A stretch of 64,000 bases of DNA from Chrysopilus asiliformis (lineage: Eukaryota > Arthropoda > Insecta > Diptera > Rhagionidae), in contig OZ035961.1 in the NCBI GenBank assembly GCA_964034945.1, positions 76,262,188 to 76,326,187 of the forward strand, read 5' to 3'. The notes below the pieces were generated by a model, which was not told where the DNA came from, ran no database searches, and worked only from the letters and a program-made list of their open reading frames with translations. Positions within the stretch are counted from its first letter, which is position 1; every line of letters begins with the position of its first letter. Made by a program: the position numbers and the translations under genes. Shown one piece after another: positions 45,500 to 56,099 of this stretch.

Positions 45500-47600
45500 C
45501 ATGAATCATGATAAATGATTTTTCGGAAAACACAAGAAATCAAGAGAATTAATTAAATTCCTGACGTCGTGCGTCTATGCCGATTTTGATAGTAATGCCG
45601 GCCGTGCCAAATTTTTAAATTCCATCATCCGATGAGTATCTATCGGAATTGAATGTTCTGGGAGAGTCCAGGGCCCAGCAGATGAATTTTTTCTTCAAAT
45701 CGAAAGTCATCAGAACTAGATGTCGTTAAGCGGCGGAAATTGCGGTCCGATGATATTCAAAAGTTGATAGTCTTAAAGTTTTTGTTGTTACTTCTTAATT
45801 TTAGTGTTCTTAAAATGTTATTTTTAGTGAAATAATGAAATCAAACAATATCTTGTTTGTGTGTATGATCTGAGAGTATATTCAACGGGCCCAACTTCGA
45901 TTGACTTTTTCTGATACCTGGGGCTAAGCTGCATTGGGTAATTTATTTTTTACCGCAAGCATATTATGGGGTTTTCCGATGTGAAGTGTCAATGAATAGT
46001 AGTTGGGATTTCACATTTTTTTATCTGAATAAACAGCGATATCAACATTTATTCAAATCTAAATATCATGGAAATCCAATGGGAAAGTATGTAGTAGTAA
46101 GATAGTTTTATTCAAATTTTAGTTAGAATTCTTGCAAGTCCATACTAAAAAGGCTCTCAATATTTTCTAAATATTGTTATGAGACCAGGCCGCTCCTATT
46201 TTAAGGTGCTAAGTTTGGCCCGTATTTTAAGGTGCTAAGTTTGACACTGAGCGACACGTCAAAACAAGCTAGCCACATGGGAGTTAGAGAGTAGGTCTTG
46301 TTCAGAAGGGGCTCAACAGAAGAAAAAACCGAAACGTGTCTTGCCGGATATCCTAAAAATGAAGTAAAGTCACCGATCCTTCGAGAATCCTTCAAGAGCC
46401 AATCAAAAAAGTTCGAATTAGCATTTCATTTTCTACACGACATTTTACATCAAATTCGGAAAAAGAGAAAATTATTTAAAAAGGAAAATGCTCTATATTT
46501 CAACAACGAAACATCTAATTTAATACGCATTAAACATGAGCGGAGCTTTATAAGGAATATTTAAAAAAAATCTGAGCAATCAGACTCACAAAAGTAATCT
46601 ACTAAGAAAATCTAAACTCTAAGATTTTGGTAGTGTAACAACCCCTCTCGCGAAATCGCACTCATACGATCGGGTTGACATACATAAAATTCAAAAGAAT
46701 CAAAAAAAAAAAAAAGAGTGGCTTAAACAATCTATTCTCCTTTGCTTGGAAACTCTTTTCTTGACCACTAGCGTCGAAGCCTAAAAACGCGTTCACTTCC
46801 ACTCATCCGATTAATTTGAAATTTTGCCGACATATATAACTCCGATGATAATGCAATATGTGTGTTTGCTATCTACCCTCTCGCCTGTTAATCCCTCTCC
46901 TGGTATCTTCAGTTCTGTTGGAACAATTTTGACGCGGTTTTTGATTTTTGATCTTACTATTCAAATACAACATGACTAAAATGTATAAAATAACAAGAAA
47001 TTGAAAATAAATAAAAAAAAATTTTAAAAGCTTCTATTAATGTGTACTAATGTGTACTAAACAAAATTGGACATTGTATACAGTAAAACTGATTTGCACC
47101 AGGAAATTTATTGGGCTCAGGAAATTTATTCGGCTTACTCAGGTTGAACTGTAAAACACTTGTAAGCAAATTAAGTCAAAATCCCCGACTGAATTGAAAA
47201 ACTGCCACCCTGACAACACTAGAGGTTGTGAGGTTATGGTAGCCCGTCGCTGTGGTTGAGAGGTAGCTGAAGCGTCAGTAAGTGTGTGACATTGCTCACA
47301 AACGGAAGTGGATCTGACCCAAGGCTTCAGGAATCGTCCAACAAGGGGCGCAGCGGCGGGTTTCACCAAAGTAATAGGGAGTTCTACAGATTGGTATTTT
47401 TCATAAATTAAATTGTGTTACACACTTATATTTTATTTTCTTTTACGACCAAAAAACTATTTACAAAAATGTACGATGAAACTTCGGGTTTTAGTCGTTT
47501 CAATTGGTGAATTCTTTTGGAGCCAAGATAGTTCGTGGAAACCAGATCGGTTTATTTAAAAAATCGGTTTTTGGACAAGCATGTGACAAATATAAAAGGG
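45500..47600. other. No gene recognised
   Basis: A fragment at about 46790-46920 (CCCTCTCCTGGTATCTTCAG) resembles the internal units of the Helitron at 48.3 kb. A diverged CAAATACAACATGACTAAAA motif lies near 46960. The frames at 46201-46395 and 46298-46564 overlap on opposite strands. Confidence 0.4.
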
Positions 47601-48015
47601 GTGGCTTTATATAACTTATTTTCGATCGACTAACTAGTCGAAGGATATCTTTAGTCGACCAAAATTGATTAAAGAGAAAGATACTCATTTTGGTGCACAC
47701 GATACAATGGCCTCTCCTGGGTAATTTGGGGTCGTTGAATCGGAATCTGGCAGTAGTTTGGTTGTACAGTCTCTATACTTTCTTCAGAAATGAAGGAGAA
47801 AGGAGTTGTTGATTTCCAGATTATAATTTCAACTAATTTATGAGCCACCCTTCATATCGGAAAAAGTAGAGCCGATACAGTCAAAATTACTGCCATATTC
47901 GGAATCAGCGACCCCAAATTACACAGGAAAGACTCTTATATAGTGTGCATTAGAGTGATTATCAAAGATTTTCTTCGACTAGGTAGTCGATCGAAAATAA
48001 GTTACATGAAACCAC
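47601..48015. repeat. Large inverted-repeat element
   Basis: GTGGCTTTATATAACTTATT at the left is inverted at the right (AATAAGTTACATGAAACCAC). ATTTTCGATCGACTA and TAGTCGAAGGATAT are followed on each side by a GGGGTCG(C/T)TGAATCGGAAT block. It is about 415 bp with roughly 150-bp arms. No TSD was found. Confidence 0.7.
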
Positions 48016-48301
48016 CACAGGAAAATTTCGAATAGGTTTAAATTTGCTCAAACTTGGGGTTTATTGGTCATTTATTTTAAATTATATTTGCTTTCCTCGA
48101 AATCAATTGTTTACATTTATAGCGATATACAAAATTGATATACTACACGCTTTATTTTAATTAGTGCCGAAACTTTGCAACTAATGTACAACTTAAATTT
48201 CTACGTCTTAAGTAGACTAACCACAATGTAATTTTTTGAGAAAAGTACGTGCAGACGGGCCTGAATGAAATAATGAATCTGGAATTACATATAAGTATTT
48301 A

Positions 48302-48831
48302 TCCTATAATATAATACGAGGAATGTCTGTCTGTCTGTCTGTCTGTCTGCACAAACGATCTCGAAAACCCGCCTAACGATTTTCACGAAACTTGGTAGTT
48401 AGGGATTTTCGGGGACAAGAAATCGATCTAGATAGGTCTCACCTCTGAGAAAATTCCCCCTCGATACCCCTCGCCTGGTATCTTCGAATTGGATGGTTCG
48501 ATCTTAATGAAACTTTACAGTATCACTAAGGGGGCTAAGGGCTTTCGATTTTTCCACTACAGACCTGACTTTTGCCTCCCCTCGATACCCCTCGCCTGGT
48601 ATCTCGAAATTGAGTGATCCGATTTTAATGAAACTTTACAGTATTACTAAGGAGGCTAAGGGCTTTCGATTTTTCGAATCGCGCGTTAATTTTAGTTCTA
48701 GCTTTCTAGGTCGGGAATTTAAAAACTCTGGAAAAGCTCTGTAAAGATAATGTGAATTTAGTTTTTCCCCAAAAATCACCAAAAGCAGGATTTTGAGGTC
48801 GCCGAGCATGGCTCGGTCTTCCTGGTACTTG
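48302..48831 (+). mobile_element. Non-autonomous Helitron with GTCT tract
   Basis: It begins TCCTATAATATAATACGAGG after an A and soon enters (GTCT)n at 48325-48349. The 3' end has the hairpin CCGAGCATGGCTCGG (48802-48816), then CTGG followed by T (48822-48826), or the degenerate CTTG followed by T (48828-48832). A 5' TC, a 3' hairpin and a CTRR end between A and T are Helitron hallmarks. The hairpin-to-end distance fits CTTG better; the consensus fits CTGG better. Two roughly 110-bp internal units with CCCCTCGCCTGGTATCT are tandem (about 48465 and 48576). There is no Rep/helicase. Confidence 0.7.
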
Positions 48832-49749
48832 TTATTTATAGCCGGAGCTAAATTTTTTAATTTTGAAATGATTTCATTCTTTATCAAATATTTTATAGCA
48901 TTTTTTTTGCATTTTGGGTTTTTTGTATTTTTATTTGAAAAACTGTTAATATATTTTACAAAAAACTATCTAATAATGTCTGAAAAAACTTGCGAAAATC
49001 ATTAAAAACTTTTATTGAAAGCTCTTAAATTTCTAGAATTGTTCAGCCTTAAGTAAATTGTCTATTCGTATTTATAGAAACTACGAACATGATTTTTATC
49101 TGATGAAAAAATTAATTAGTTGGCCGATATTCCATTATTTCAGTAAAATGGAAAGTAGTAAAAATGTCTCTTGTTGATATTTTCATTTAAAAGCAAAACC
49201 ATAACGATGATCGCATCTATAAAAACTGTGAATTTTTTTTTGATCATTTAACGATTCAGAAAAACTTGGTTTTTTGCGCGACTAGAAACTTGACAACAAG
49301 CTATAATCTCTTTTCATGTGAACAATTTACCGTTACTTCGAAAATATCTAATAATAGCGATTTCCATTGGACTTGTGTTGACAGCTTTTCAAGGTCGCTG
49401 TGGCCTTCATATTGCAATCGAAATTTTTAAAAATTATGGCGCGCTTTGTAAAGAAGATTTTTTTTTGTAAATATAGGTGCTCCGAAACATTTTGTCGACT
49501 GCGTCTCGCGATGTTCATTCATTTCAATTTGATTCGATTCAATTTGTGTGCCGAATATTGAAACGCTTTCAAGTGAAGTGAACTCCAGCTCATATACCCT
49601 TTATGATGAAACACTTAATCGTATTATAAATGTATTATCGTCTACAATATTAAATTATATTATAGTCATCGGATGAAAGATAGAATCTGATTTTTTTTCT
49701 TGTGGTCCAATTTAATCTTGTGCTCATCCTGTATTTTATGATGTGCAGT
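48832..49749. other. No gene recognised
   Basis: AT-rich, short frames. Confidence 0.45.
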
Positions 49750-49757
49750 ATGACCTC

Positions 49758-50590
49758 CAGTGTTGGGGTTATCTAGATAATAATTATCTAGATAATCATC
49801 TAGATAAAAAAAAATGTTATCTTTATCTTATCTAGATAACACCCCAAAAAAGTTATCTTTATCTTATCTAGATAAAGGAAAATCCCATTTATCTAGAGAT
49901 AATCGTTACCAGCGAAAATCAAAAAATTAAATCTGAAAAAATGCTGAAACGAAATTGTTTTCTGCATACTTTTGAAAACCTAAAAACTTTTTTTAGGAAC
50001 AGTTTTATACTTGGCAACAATTTTTGTTTACGGACAAGGAAGCGAAGTGTCACTCTTTCCCTCGCCTCTCTTCTCTTGTCCATAAAAAAAAAATTCTGCC
50101 AGTAACTGTGAGTGTAAACTAGTGCTGTGACATCGACATCGATGTTTTGAAAACATCGATGTTTTCTCCAAAACATCGATGTTTTTACCATCGATGTTTT
50201 CTTTCCGATGTTTTTATAACATCGATGTTTTCTTTCGATGTCACAGCACTAGTGTAAACCGGGCTATGAACGAAATAAAAAATCATAACGTTATAAATTT
50301 CCTTACGTAGCAAAATTAAACTTATATTTCGTGACGTTATTTCGTTTCTTATTATATTTAAATTGGAAATCAAAAAATTTTGTGCTATTTTTTTAGTACG
50401 TAATTTTGAATTTTGTGCAATGTCAAAATAAATATTTATCTAAAAATTATCTAGATAATTTGGCTTTTTATCTTATCTTATCTATTATCTTTCATATTTT
50501 CATTATCTATTATCTTATCTAGATAAACATTACGAGCATTTATCTTTATCTTTATCTAGATAAAAAAATAATTATCTGGCCCCAACACTG
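49758..50590. mobile_element. hAT element rich in TATCTAGATAA, copy 1
   Basis: It begins CAGTGTTGGGGTTATCTAG and ends ATTATCTGGCCCCAACACTG. The flanks are ATGACCTC on both sides (49750-49757 and 50591-50598), a perfect 8-bp TSD. Both ends hold many TATCTAGATAA and TTATCTTTATCT motifs. It is 833 bp with no transposase, and carries a nested 132-bp hAT MITE. A second, inverted copy is at 60326-61158. Confidence 0.9.
50120..50251. mobile_element. 132-bp hAT MITE made of ATCGATGTTTT repeats
   Basis: The termini TAGTGCTGTGACATCGA and TCGATGTCACAGCACTA are perfectly inverted except for length. The flanks are GTGTAAAC on both sides (50112-50119 and 50252-50259), a perfect 8-bp TSD. The interior is a series of AACATCGATGTTTT-type palindromes, about six copies. 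It is nested in the larger hAT and so is younger. Confidence 0.88.
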
Positions 50591-50598
50591 ATGACCTC

Positions 50599-51250
50599 CA
50601 AACAAATGCAGATTTTTTGAAATCACCCAAAGCGGTGCCCGGGATAAAACTTGTATCTGGCAACCCTTCATATTTAAAAAAAATCATAAAAATGAATTGA
50701 GCTTGAAAAATCTAAACGCAAGGAGTAATGAAAATTTAAAGGCTTTTTAGTCGTCAGGAATAAACAAAAGAGAAATAAAACATATTTCAGATTACCCAAA
50801 AATTTCGTAGTAGAAATTTTTTTGTTATTTTTTTTAACTATTACAGTAAAAATTGCGCCGACGGGAAATTTCTTAAAAGGCAGGTGAGAGTTTTTGTAAG
50901 AAAATTCCATCGCAGAAAGAAAGTTTTCAAAAAAATGCGCCCCAGGCAAAAATCTTTGGATGTCAATATAAAAAATACAGCCGATTTGACAGTGTGATTG
51001 TGCAAGCTGACAAAGGAAACATTACCATCGCAATGTATGAGAGATGCATATAATTGATGGAAATAGATATTACAGGAGACAGTGGGAAGACCCAACTAAC
51101 AAATTGCAACGAATAAAATTTACACCCAGCTTACCAAACTTAACCTTTGGAGGCAGTGCTTGAATACGGTCCACCCTCGGAACGTCTCTGGGTGATTACA
51201 AAGTAAATGCATCGAACTAGAGACTGCTAATGTAGATTTTTTTTTTAAAT
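50599..51250. other. No gene recognised
   Basis: One CCCAACTAACAAATTG sequence near 51091 resembles the end of the element at 54901-56099. Otherwise AT-rich with short frames. Confidence 0.4.
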
Positions 51251-51255
51251 TTATT

Positions 51256-51512
51256 ACAGTGCCAACGTTTTTTGATTTACGACGTCTCGATATAAGAAGT
51301 TGTGATATACGACAGTCATTGTTTTGTTTCCACTCTTGACATACAATGACAAAAATTTGATATACAAAACTTTATTTGCCAATAACCCGACATTTGAGCC
51401 TCTATTATTTCCATAATATTACGAACATAAAAATGACAAAGTAAATTACTAAGCCTTAACATACGACGCCTTGATATACGACGCAAAATAACGCTATTTG
51501 ACCCGCCGTAAT
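51256..51512. repeat. One-ended Tigger-like repeat
   Basis: It starts CAGTGCCAACG after TA (near 51258) and contains TTGATTTACGACGTCTCGAT, GTTGTGATATACGAC and CTTGATATACGACGC. This vocabulary is like the MITE at 31881-31986. No matching right terminus was found, so the right boundary is a guess. Confidence 0.4.
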
Positions 51513-52836
51513 ACATCGTGGACTAAAACCGGCTCTATTAAGAACCAAAAGAACATTTTTATCTAATTGGTCAAACTCGAGATATTTTCCGAATTCAATG
51601 GAGTGTGTAACTGTCTTGTGCATACAATCATTGGCATATAATTTAAAAAATTTCAAAAAAAAAAATCGAAAAAACTCATGTGTAGTATATTAGAATTTTG
51701 TGAAATACATCACCTCGGGTACCTCATGGCAGCCTTTTAAAAAATTGTGTTTTTTTTTGTATTTTTAATTTCACTTTTTATTAAATCGCTCGGATCAGAG
51801 TATAGTTTTCATGTTTTTGTTCAAGTTATTTAAATTCAAGTTTATTTCGATTGTCCAGGTGTCAGCCGGTTTCGCTAGTGTGCGGGACGAGGCTCGCAAT
51901 ATGAAATAAAAACGCCGAAATTTGCAGTTTGATTATCTTTTGGCTGTTAAATTAGCATGACAGTTGATTTTGTTATTATAATGTAGATTTATTTGGAAAC
52001 TAGTTTGATTCTCCTTCTTCGGCGTCGCGATGTCGATTTGGTTTGACATAGCGACAATCGTGTAACAGTTATTGGATCTTTTGATTTAAATCAAAACACA
52101 TTTCGATCGTGTTTCGTACAAATTATGCTACCCGTGGGATTCCTTTTGTTTTTGTTATTTGTTCTAAGGGTAATATTGCCAAAATATTATAAATTTTGAT
52201 ACGAATTTATGTAAAAATCGACCTCTGATATTTACACGCCTAAAAAATTTATTTCTTTTGATATATTTTAGTAATATATTAAGCTTATGGGTTTTTTTTA
52301 GAATCTAAATTTAGCATCGTTGTATGTTTTATAATACGCTAATCCGGACTGAATATTTATAGTCTTAGAAATTTTTTTCTATCGGTTTTTTTTAAATTTT
52401 ATAATTTTTTTAACTTAATCTCCCAGGGAGGATTTCAGTTAAATTTTCTTATATAACAACTTATGTTAGGACATTTATTTGACCGAAGGGTGGTAGTTTT
52501 GCTTGATATTTCGAATTTATTCAGGGTCCGTAGTTGTATCAGCTACCTCGCGTATTTTGCATGTAAATGAGTTTTCCGATCGTTTTGCACATCGAAATAT
52601 AAGTGGTTTATAAGTTTTTAATTTAAATAGTAGCAGATACGTGTCATACACCAAAAATTGGGTCCCTTGAACAGGTTTTCCTAGATACGCGGTCTCTATA
52701 TAAAAACGCAATAAAAAAATTGAGATTTCCCGAAAAACTCTTTCTCGCCAAATTTTTAAGGACATGTTAAAGTTCTGGGAAATTCGGCAAAAAACCATTT
52801 TGCTAGTCACCGATTTCATGAAATTTTTATACTCTA
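51513..52836. other. No gene recognised
   Basis: AT-rich; the 100-codon frame at 52517-52819 (-) resembles no known family. Confidence 0.4.
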
Positions 52837-53317
52837 CTAGCTTGCATACCCGTCGTTGCCGGGTTAAGTTTTTTCAAATTTTTTTTTTATGGTCTATGTT
52901 GGAGCTAAACCCCAGGCCAATCGACTCGGTAGTTTCCCCGCGAAAGGGTACATAGAGGAAGAGCTAAGTTTCGAGATCACTTTACCCCCTCCCCTTACTC
53001 CCCCACCTCTCGGGCTACTTTTTAATGGGTCTATGTTGGGGCTGGACTCCGACGAACATCTATGCAAAATTTCAGGCCAATCGGTTCCGTAGTTTCCCCG
53101 CGAAAGAGTAACATAGCGTAAAAACTAAGTTTCGAAATCACTTTACCCCCTCCCCTTACTCCCGCTTCCCCTCGCGCTGCTTTTTAGTTTGCCTATGTTG
53201 GAACTACCACAAATACTCAAGCCAAATTTCAAGTCAATCGGTTCAGCCGTTTTTGCGTGAAAGAGGAACAGACAGACAGACAGACAGACACCAACTCATT
53301 TTTATATATTAGTATGA
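52837..53317 (-). mobile_element. Non-autonomous Helitron with GTCT tract, minus strand
   Basis: On the minus strand it starts TCATACTAATATATAAAAAT after A and has (GTCT)n within 60 bp (53270-53290). It ends with the hairpin-forming CCCGGCAACGACGGG, then TATGCAAG, then CTAG followed by T. These are the Helitron 5' TC, 3' hairpin and CTRR features, inserted between A and T. Two to three roughly 165-bp internal units with CCAATCGGTTC and AGTTTCCCCGCGAAAG are tandem. There is no Rep/helicase. Confidence 0.75.
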
Positions 53318-53334
53318 TTAGTATGATATCATAT

Positions 53335-53425
53335 ATCATATAGGGATAGATTAGATTTAGTATACCATTTGTAACGCATCGATCCAATCATCGGACACAA
53401 AAATGAACTATACCGTGGTGTTAAG
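53335..53425 (+). repeat. Fragment of the ATACCCGTATGGTG repeat family
   Basis: TATACCATTTGTAACGCATC and ACAAAAATGAACTATACC match, with substitutions, the first part of the repeat at 54216-54900. It stops before the GTCY tract. Confidence 0.5.
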
Positions 53426-53431
53426 GTGCCG

Positions 53432-54213
53432 GTCCACATGAGAGTAAATGCCGGCGAGAACCTCTCGAGGTTTCTCGATAGCAGCTACTCACAAATGGAC
53501 ACGTCCCTGAGAGTCGCTCGCAGAAACTCGCAAAAACTGGCGAGCTAGCTTCTGCGAGCTGTCAAAAGTGATTCTAGTCTCTAGTGGACACGCCTCCACT
53601 GAACTCTCGGAGAGTAACTCGCCAGATACAAACGGCGTTTGATTTTGCGAGTCGCTCTCGAGAACTCGCCAAAGCAAGATATCAAAAAAAATTAAGATAA
53701 TTGTCACCGGAGGAGATTAAAAAGTTAATCGAACTGTATGAAGTAAACGAAATTCTGTGGAATCTTAAATGTGACGAATACCGTTCTCTAATTTTTGTAG
53801 TTTTTTTTGACGACAACCGGTCCGACAATTTTAATTAAATACTCTATTTCCGAACTTTTTATCCTTCAAAAATTTGTAAATTGTTGCGCGTTTTAAATTT
53901 GGAATTCTCTTATTAGATTTTTCCCGGCACCCAAAAGATTTCTCCTTTGTATCCAGGACTTAACTCAGCACTTTTTTTTGGCTGATTTTGTTTGTGTCTT
54001 ATTATTAATTAGGATAATCACAGCTGCTGCAACCTTCCTGTAGTGCGATGACATTTCGATTAATTTCCACTTTCAGTCGTGCATCACTCTCAAATGGACA
54101 GGGGCTAGAGAGTTCTCGCGAAAGTGCGTTCCGCTAGAAACTCGCCGAGAGCTCGCGATAGAAAAATCGCGGAAATTTACTCTCAAATGGACAACCTCCT
54201 GCGAGTAACTCTC
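53432..54213. mobile_element. Probable TIR element rich in CTCGCGAGA
   Basis: GTCCACATGAGAGTAAATG near the left is inverted near the right (ATTTACTCTCAAATGGAC). CTCTCGAG, GAACTCGC and CTCGCGA motifs recur at both ends. No TSD was fixed, and the right end may be truncated by the next repeat. Confidence 0.45.
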
Positions 54214-54215
54214 GA

Positions 54216-54900
54216 GAGTTTTTATACCCGTATGGTGAAACCAAAGGGTATATTAACTTTGCCTTACCGTTTGTAACGCCAAGATCCCGTCATCGCACAA
54301 AAAAATGAATTACACCAGTGTGTTTAGAATGATAAAAATATTTAATTTCTGCATGTCCGTCCGTCTGTCTGTCTGTCTGTCCGTCTGTCTGTCTGTCCTT
54401 CTGTCTCTGGCGCGGATTGCGGGCGCACGGATTGAGCTAGACACTTGAAATTTTGCGCAGATCCGTTTTTCGTAAAATGCGAGGCTAAGTTCGTTAATGG
54501 GCAAAAATGGACCAAAATACGAACGAAATCATTTTTTGTGAATATCTCAAAAACGGTGCATCTTATCAAAAAAGTCCAAGAACAAAAGTTATTTAGGACA
54601 TGATTCTACATTAAAGTTCCATACACCAAAATCCGATTGGAAAATTTTTTAAAAAATCTTATTGGAAAGTTTGACTTCAAATTGGAATTTTGGTATAACT
54701 GTTCGAATTTTGATACGAATATCACCATACGGGTCTCCAATGATTGCCAGATTGGCAATTATACCTTTTGTTATGTTTTTTAACAAAAATGCAATGAAAT
54801 TTCCCCAGCAGTCCAAAAGAATGTTGGAAGAAATGTTTTTTTTTGGAAAAGTTTTTTTTTTGGAAAAGAAAAGCTATTGCTATAATCAGTTATTTTTCTT
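54216..54900 (+). repeat. ATACCCGTATGGTG repeat with GTCY tract, copy 1
   Basis: It begins TTTTTATACCCGTATGGTGA and passes CCGTTTGTAACGCCAAGATC. It enters a (GTCY)n tract at 54355-54404, then GGCGCGGATTGCGGGC and TTGAAATTTTGCGCAGATC. A shorter copy with the same order is at 60347-60590. It is non-coding; the frames at 54310-54569 (-) read RTDRQTD through the tract. The right end is not defined. Confidence 0.7.
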
Positions 54901-56099
54901 CCCAACTAACAATTTTCGTCTCATAAGACTCTACTAGAGTCTTTTGAGAGTATTCATACACGGCTATTTCACCCTTGTAGAATGCTACAACTGTTTTATG
55001 AGTGGCTCATGAGGCTTAAATGGCGCACTTATGAGAACTTTTTTTATTTTATAACAAGACATCAGTTCTTTTTGTAAGAGTCACGAAAGTCTCACAAGAA
55101 CACTATTTGAATTCTAATGAGAGTTTATTGATATTCTCATAAAACTTTCATAACAAGTACTTTATGCTTTGCTAAAAAGAGAAGAGTATATAAAAATATC
55201 TAGCCGGTTTTATTTTTGAAGAGTTAAAGTAATTTTTTAAAGAGTAAAAGTTATTTTTGAAGTGTTTATTTATTTTCGTATCCGAGTCATGTCTACGTTT
55301 GCGTATGATAATATTGTATTAGAATTTCATATGACATAGATTTTAAATTCTATTTTTTCGGATATATAGACAAAAATTATATGGGGAATGCAATTTTATT
55401 GATAATATAACATATTTTACTTCGAAAAAACGCGAAACCCCTCGAAAAAATCGAAAAAGTTAGATATATTATAAATCGGAAATATAATATGGAAAAATTA
55501 AATTTTTAATATAATTGATCAAACTGTTTCAATTGTTTTAATGCGTTTTTGTTTTTAACGAAAATAGCTTTTTGCAGTGTTTTTAGGTCCTAATTTACAT
55601 ATTATTTTGGAATTTCAAAGTTTTACTGTTAAAAAAGATCAAGGGAAAATATGGCGCCTGTTGACGAAGATTTATTTTAAGAATAAAATTCTACTAATAA
55701 GAACATAAGCTCGCGTTATGTCTCATATGAGCATTTTAACAAGTATTTTTATACTTAAACTTTTACAAGCGCGTTTTTATGAGAATCATACGAATTAACT
55801 GCTCATAACATTTTTATTTAAGATTTAAACTCTTTAAGTGTTAAAACTTTATAAAAAATATACAATGAGAACATAAGTTTTTAAAGGCTCGCTAGAAGAG
55901 TTCAAAAATCGCCTTGCTATAAGCGTAAAAGATTCAGTAGCTCTAGTAGCGTCATACTCTTATAAAAACAACGCTATCAGAAAAAATTAGAGTGTCATTA
56001 CAAGAACTATGTTATGAGAGTATCCAGTGTGTTAAGAAAGTTTAATGAGAAGATTTCAAAATTCGTAAGAGTTTTGGTCTGGAGAGTTTGTTAGTTGGG
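54901..56099. mobile_element. Unclassified element with CCCAACTAACAA ends
   Basis: CCCAACTAACAA at the left is inverted exactly at the right (TTGTTAGTTGGG). The interior carries many CTCATAAGA/TCTTATGAG-like motifs on both strands near each end (for example 54920, 55010, 55735, 55800, 56012). No TSD was established. It is 1,199 bp without coding capacity. Confidence 0.6.

Noticed and set aside
54310..54569. Frames with RTDRQTDRQTD
   Set aside because: They translate the GTCY microsatellite.
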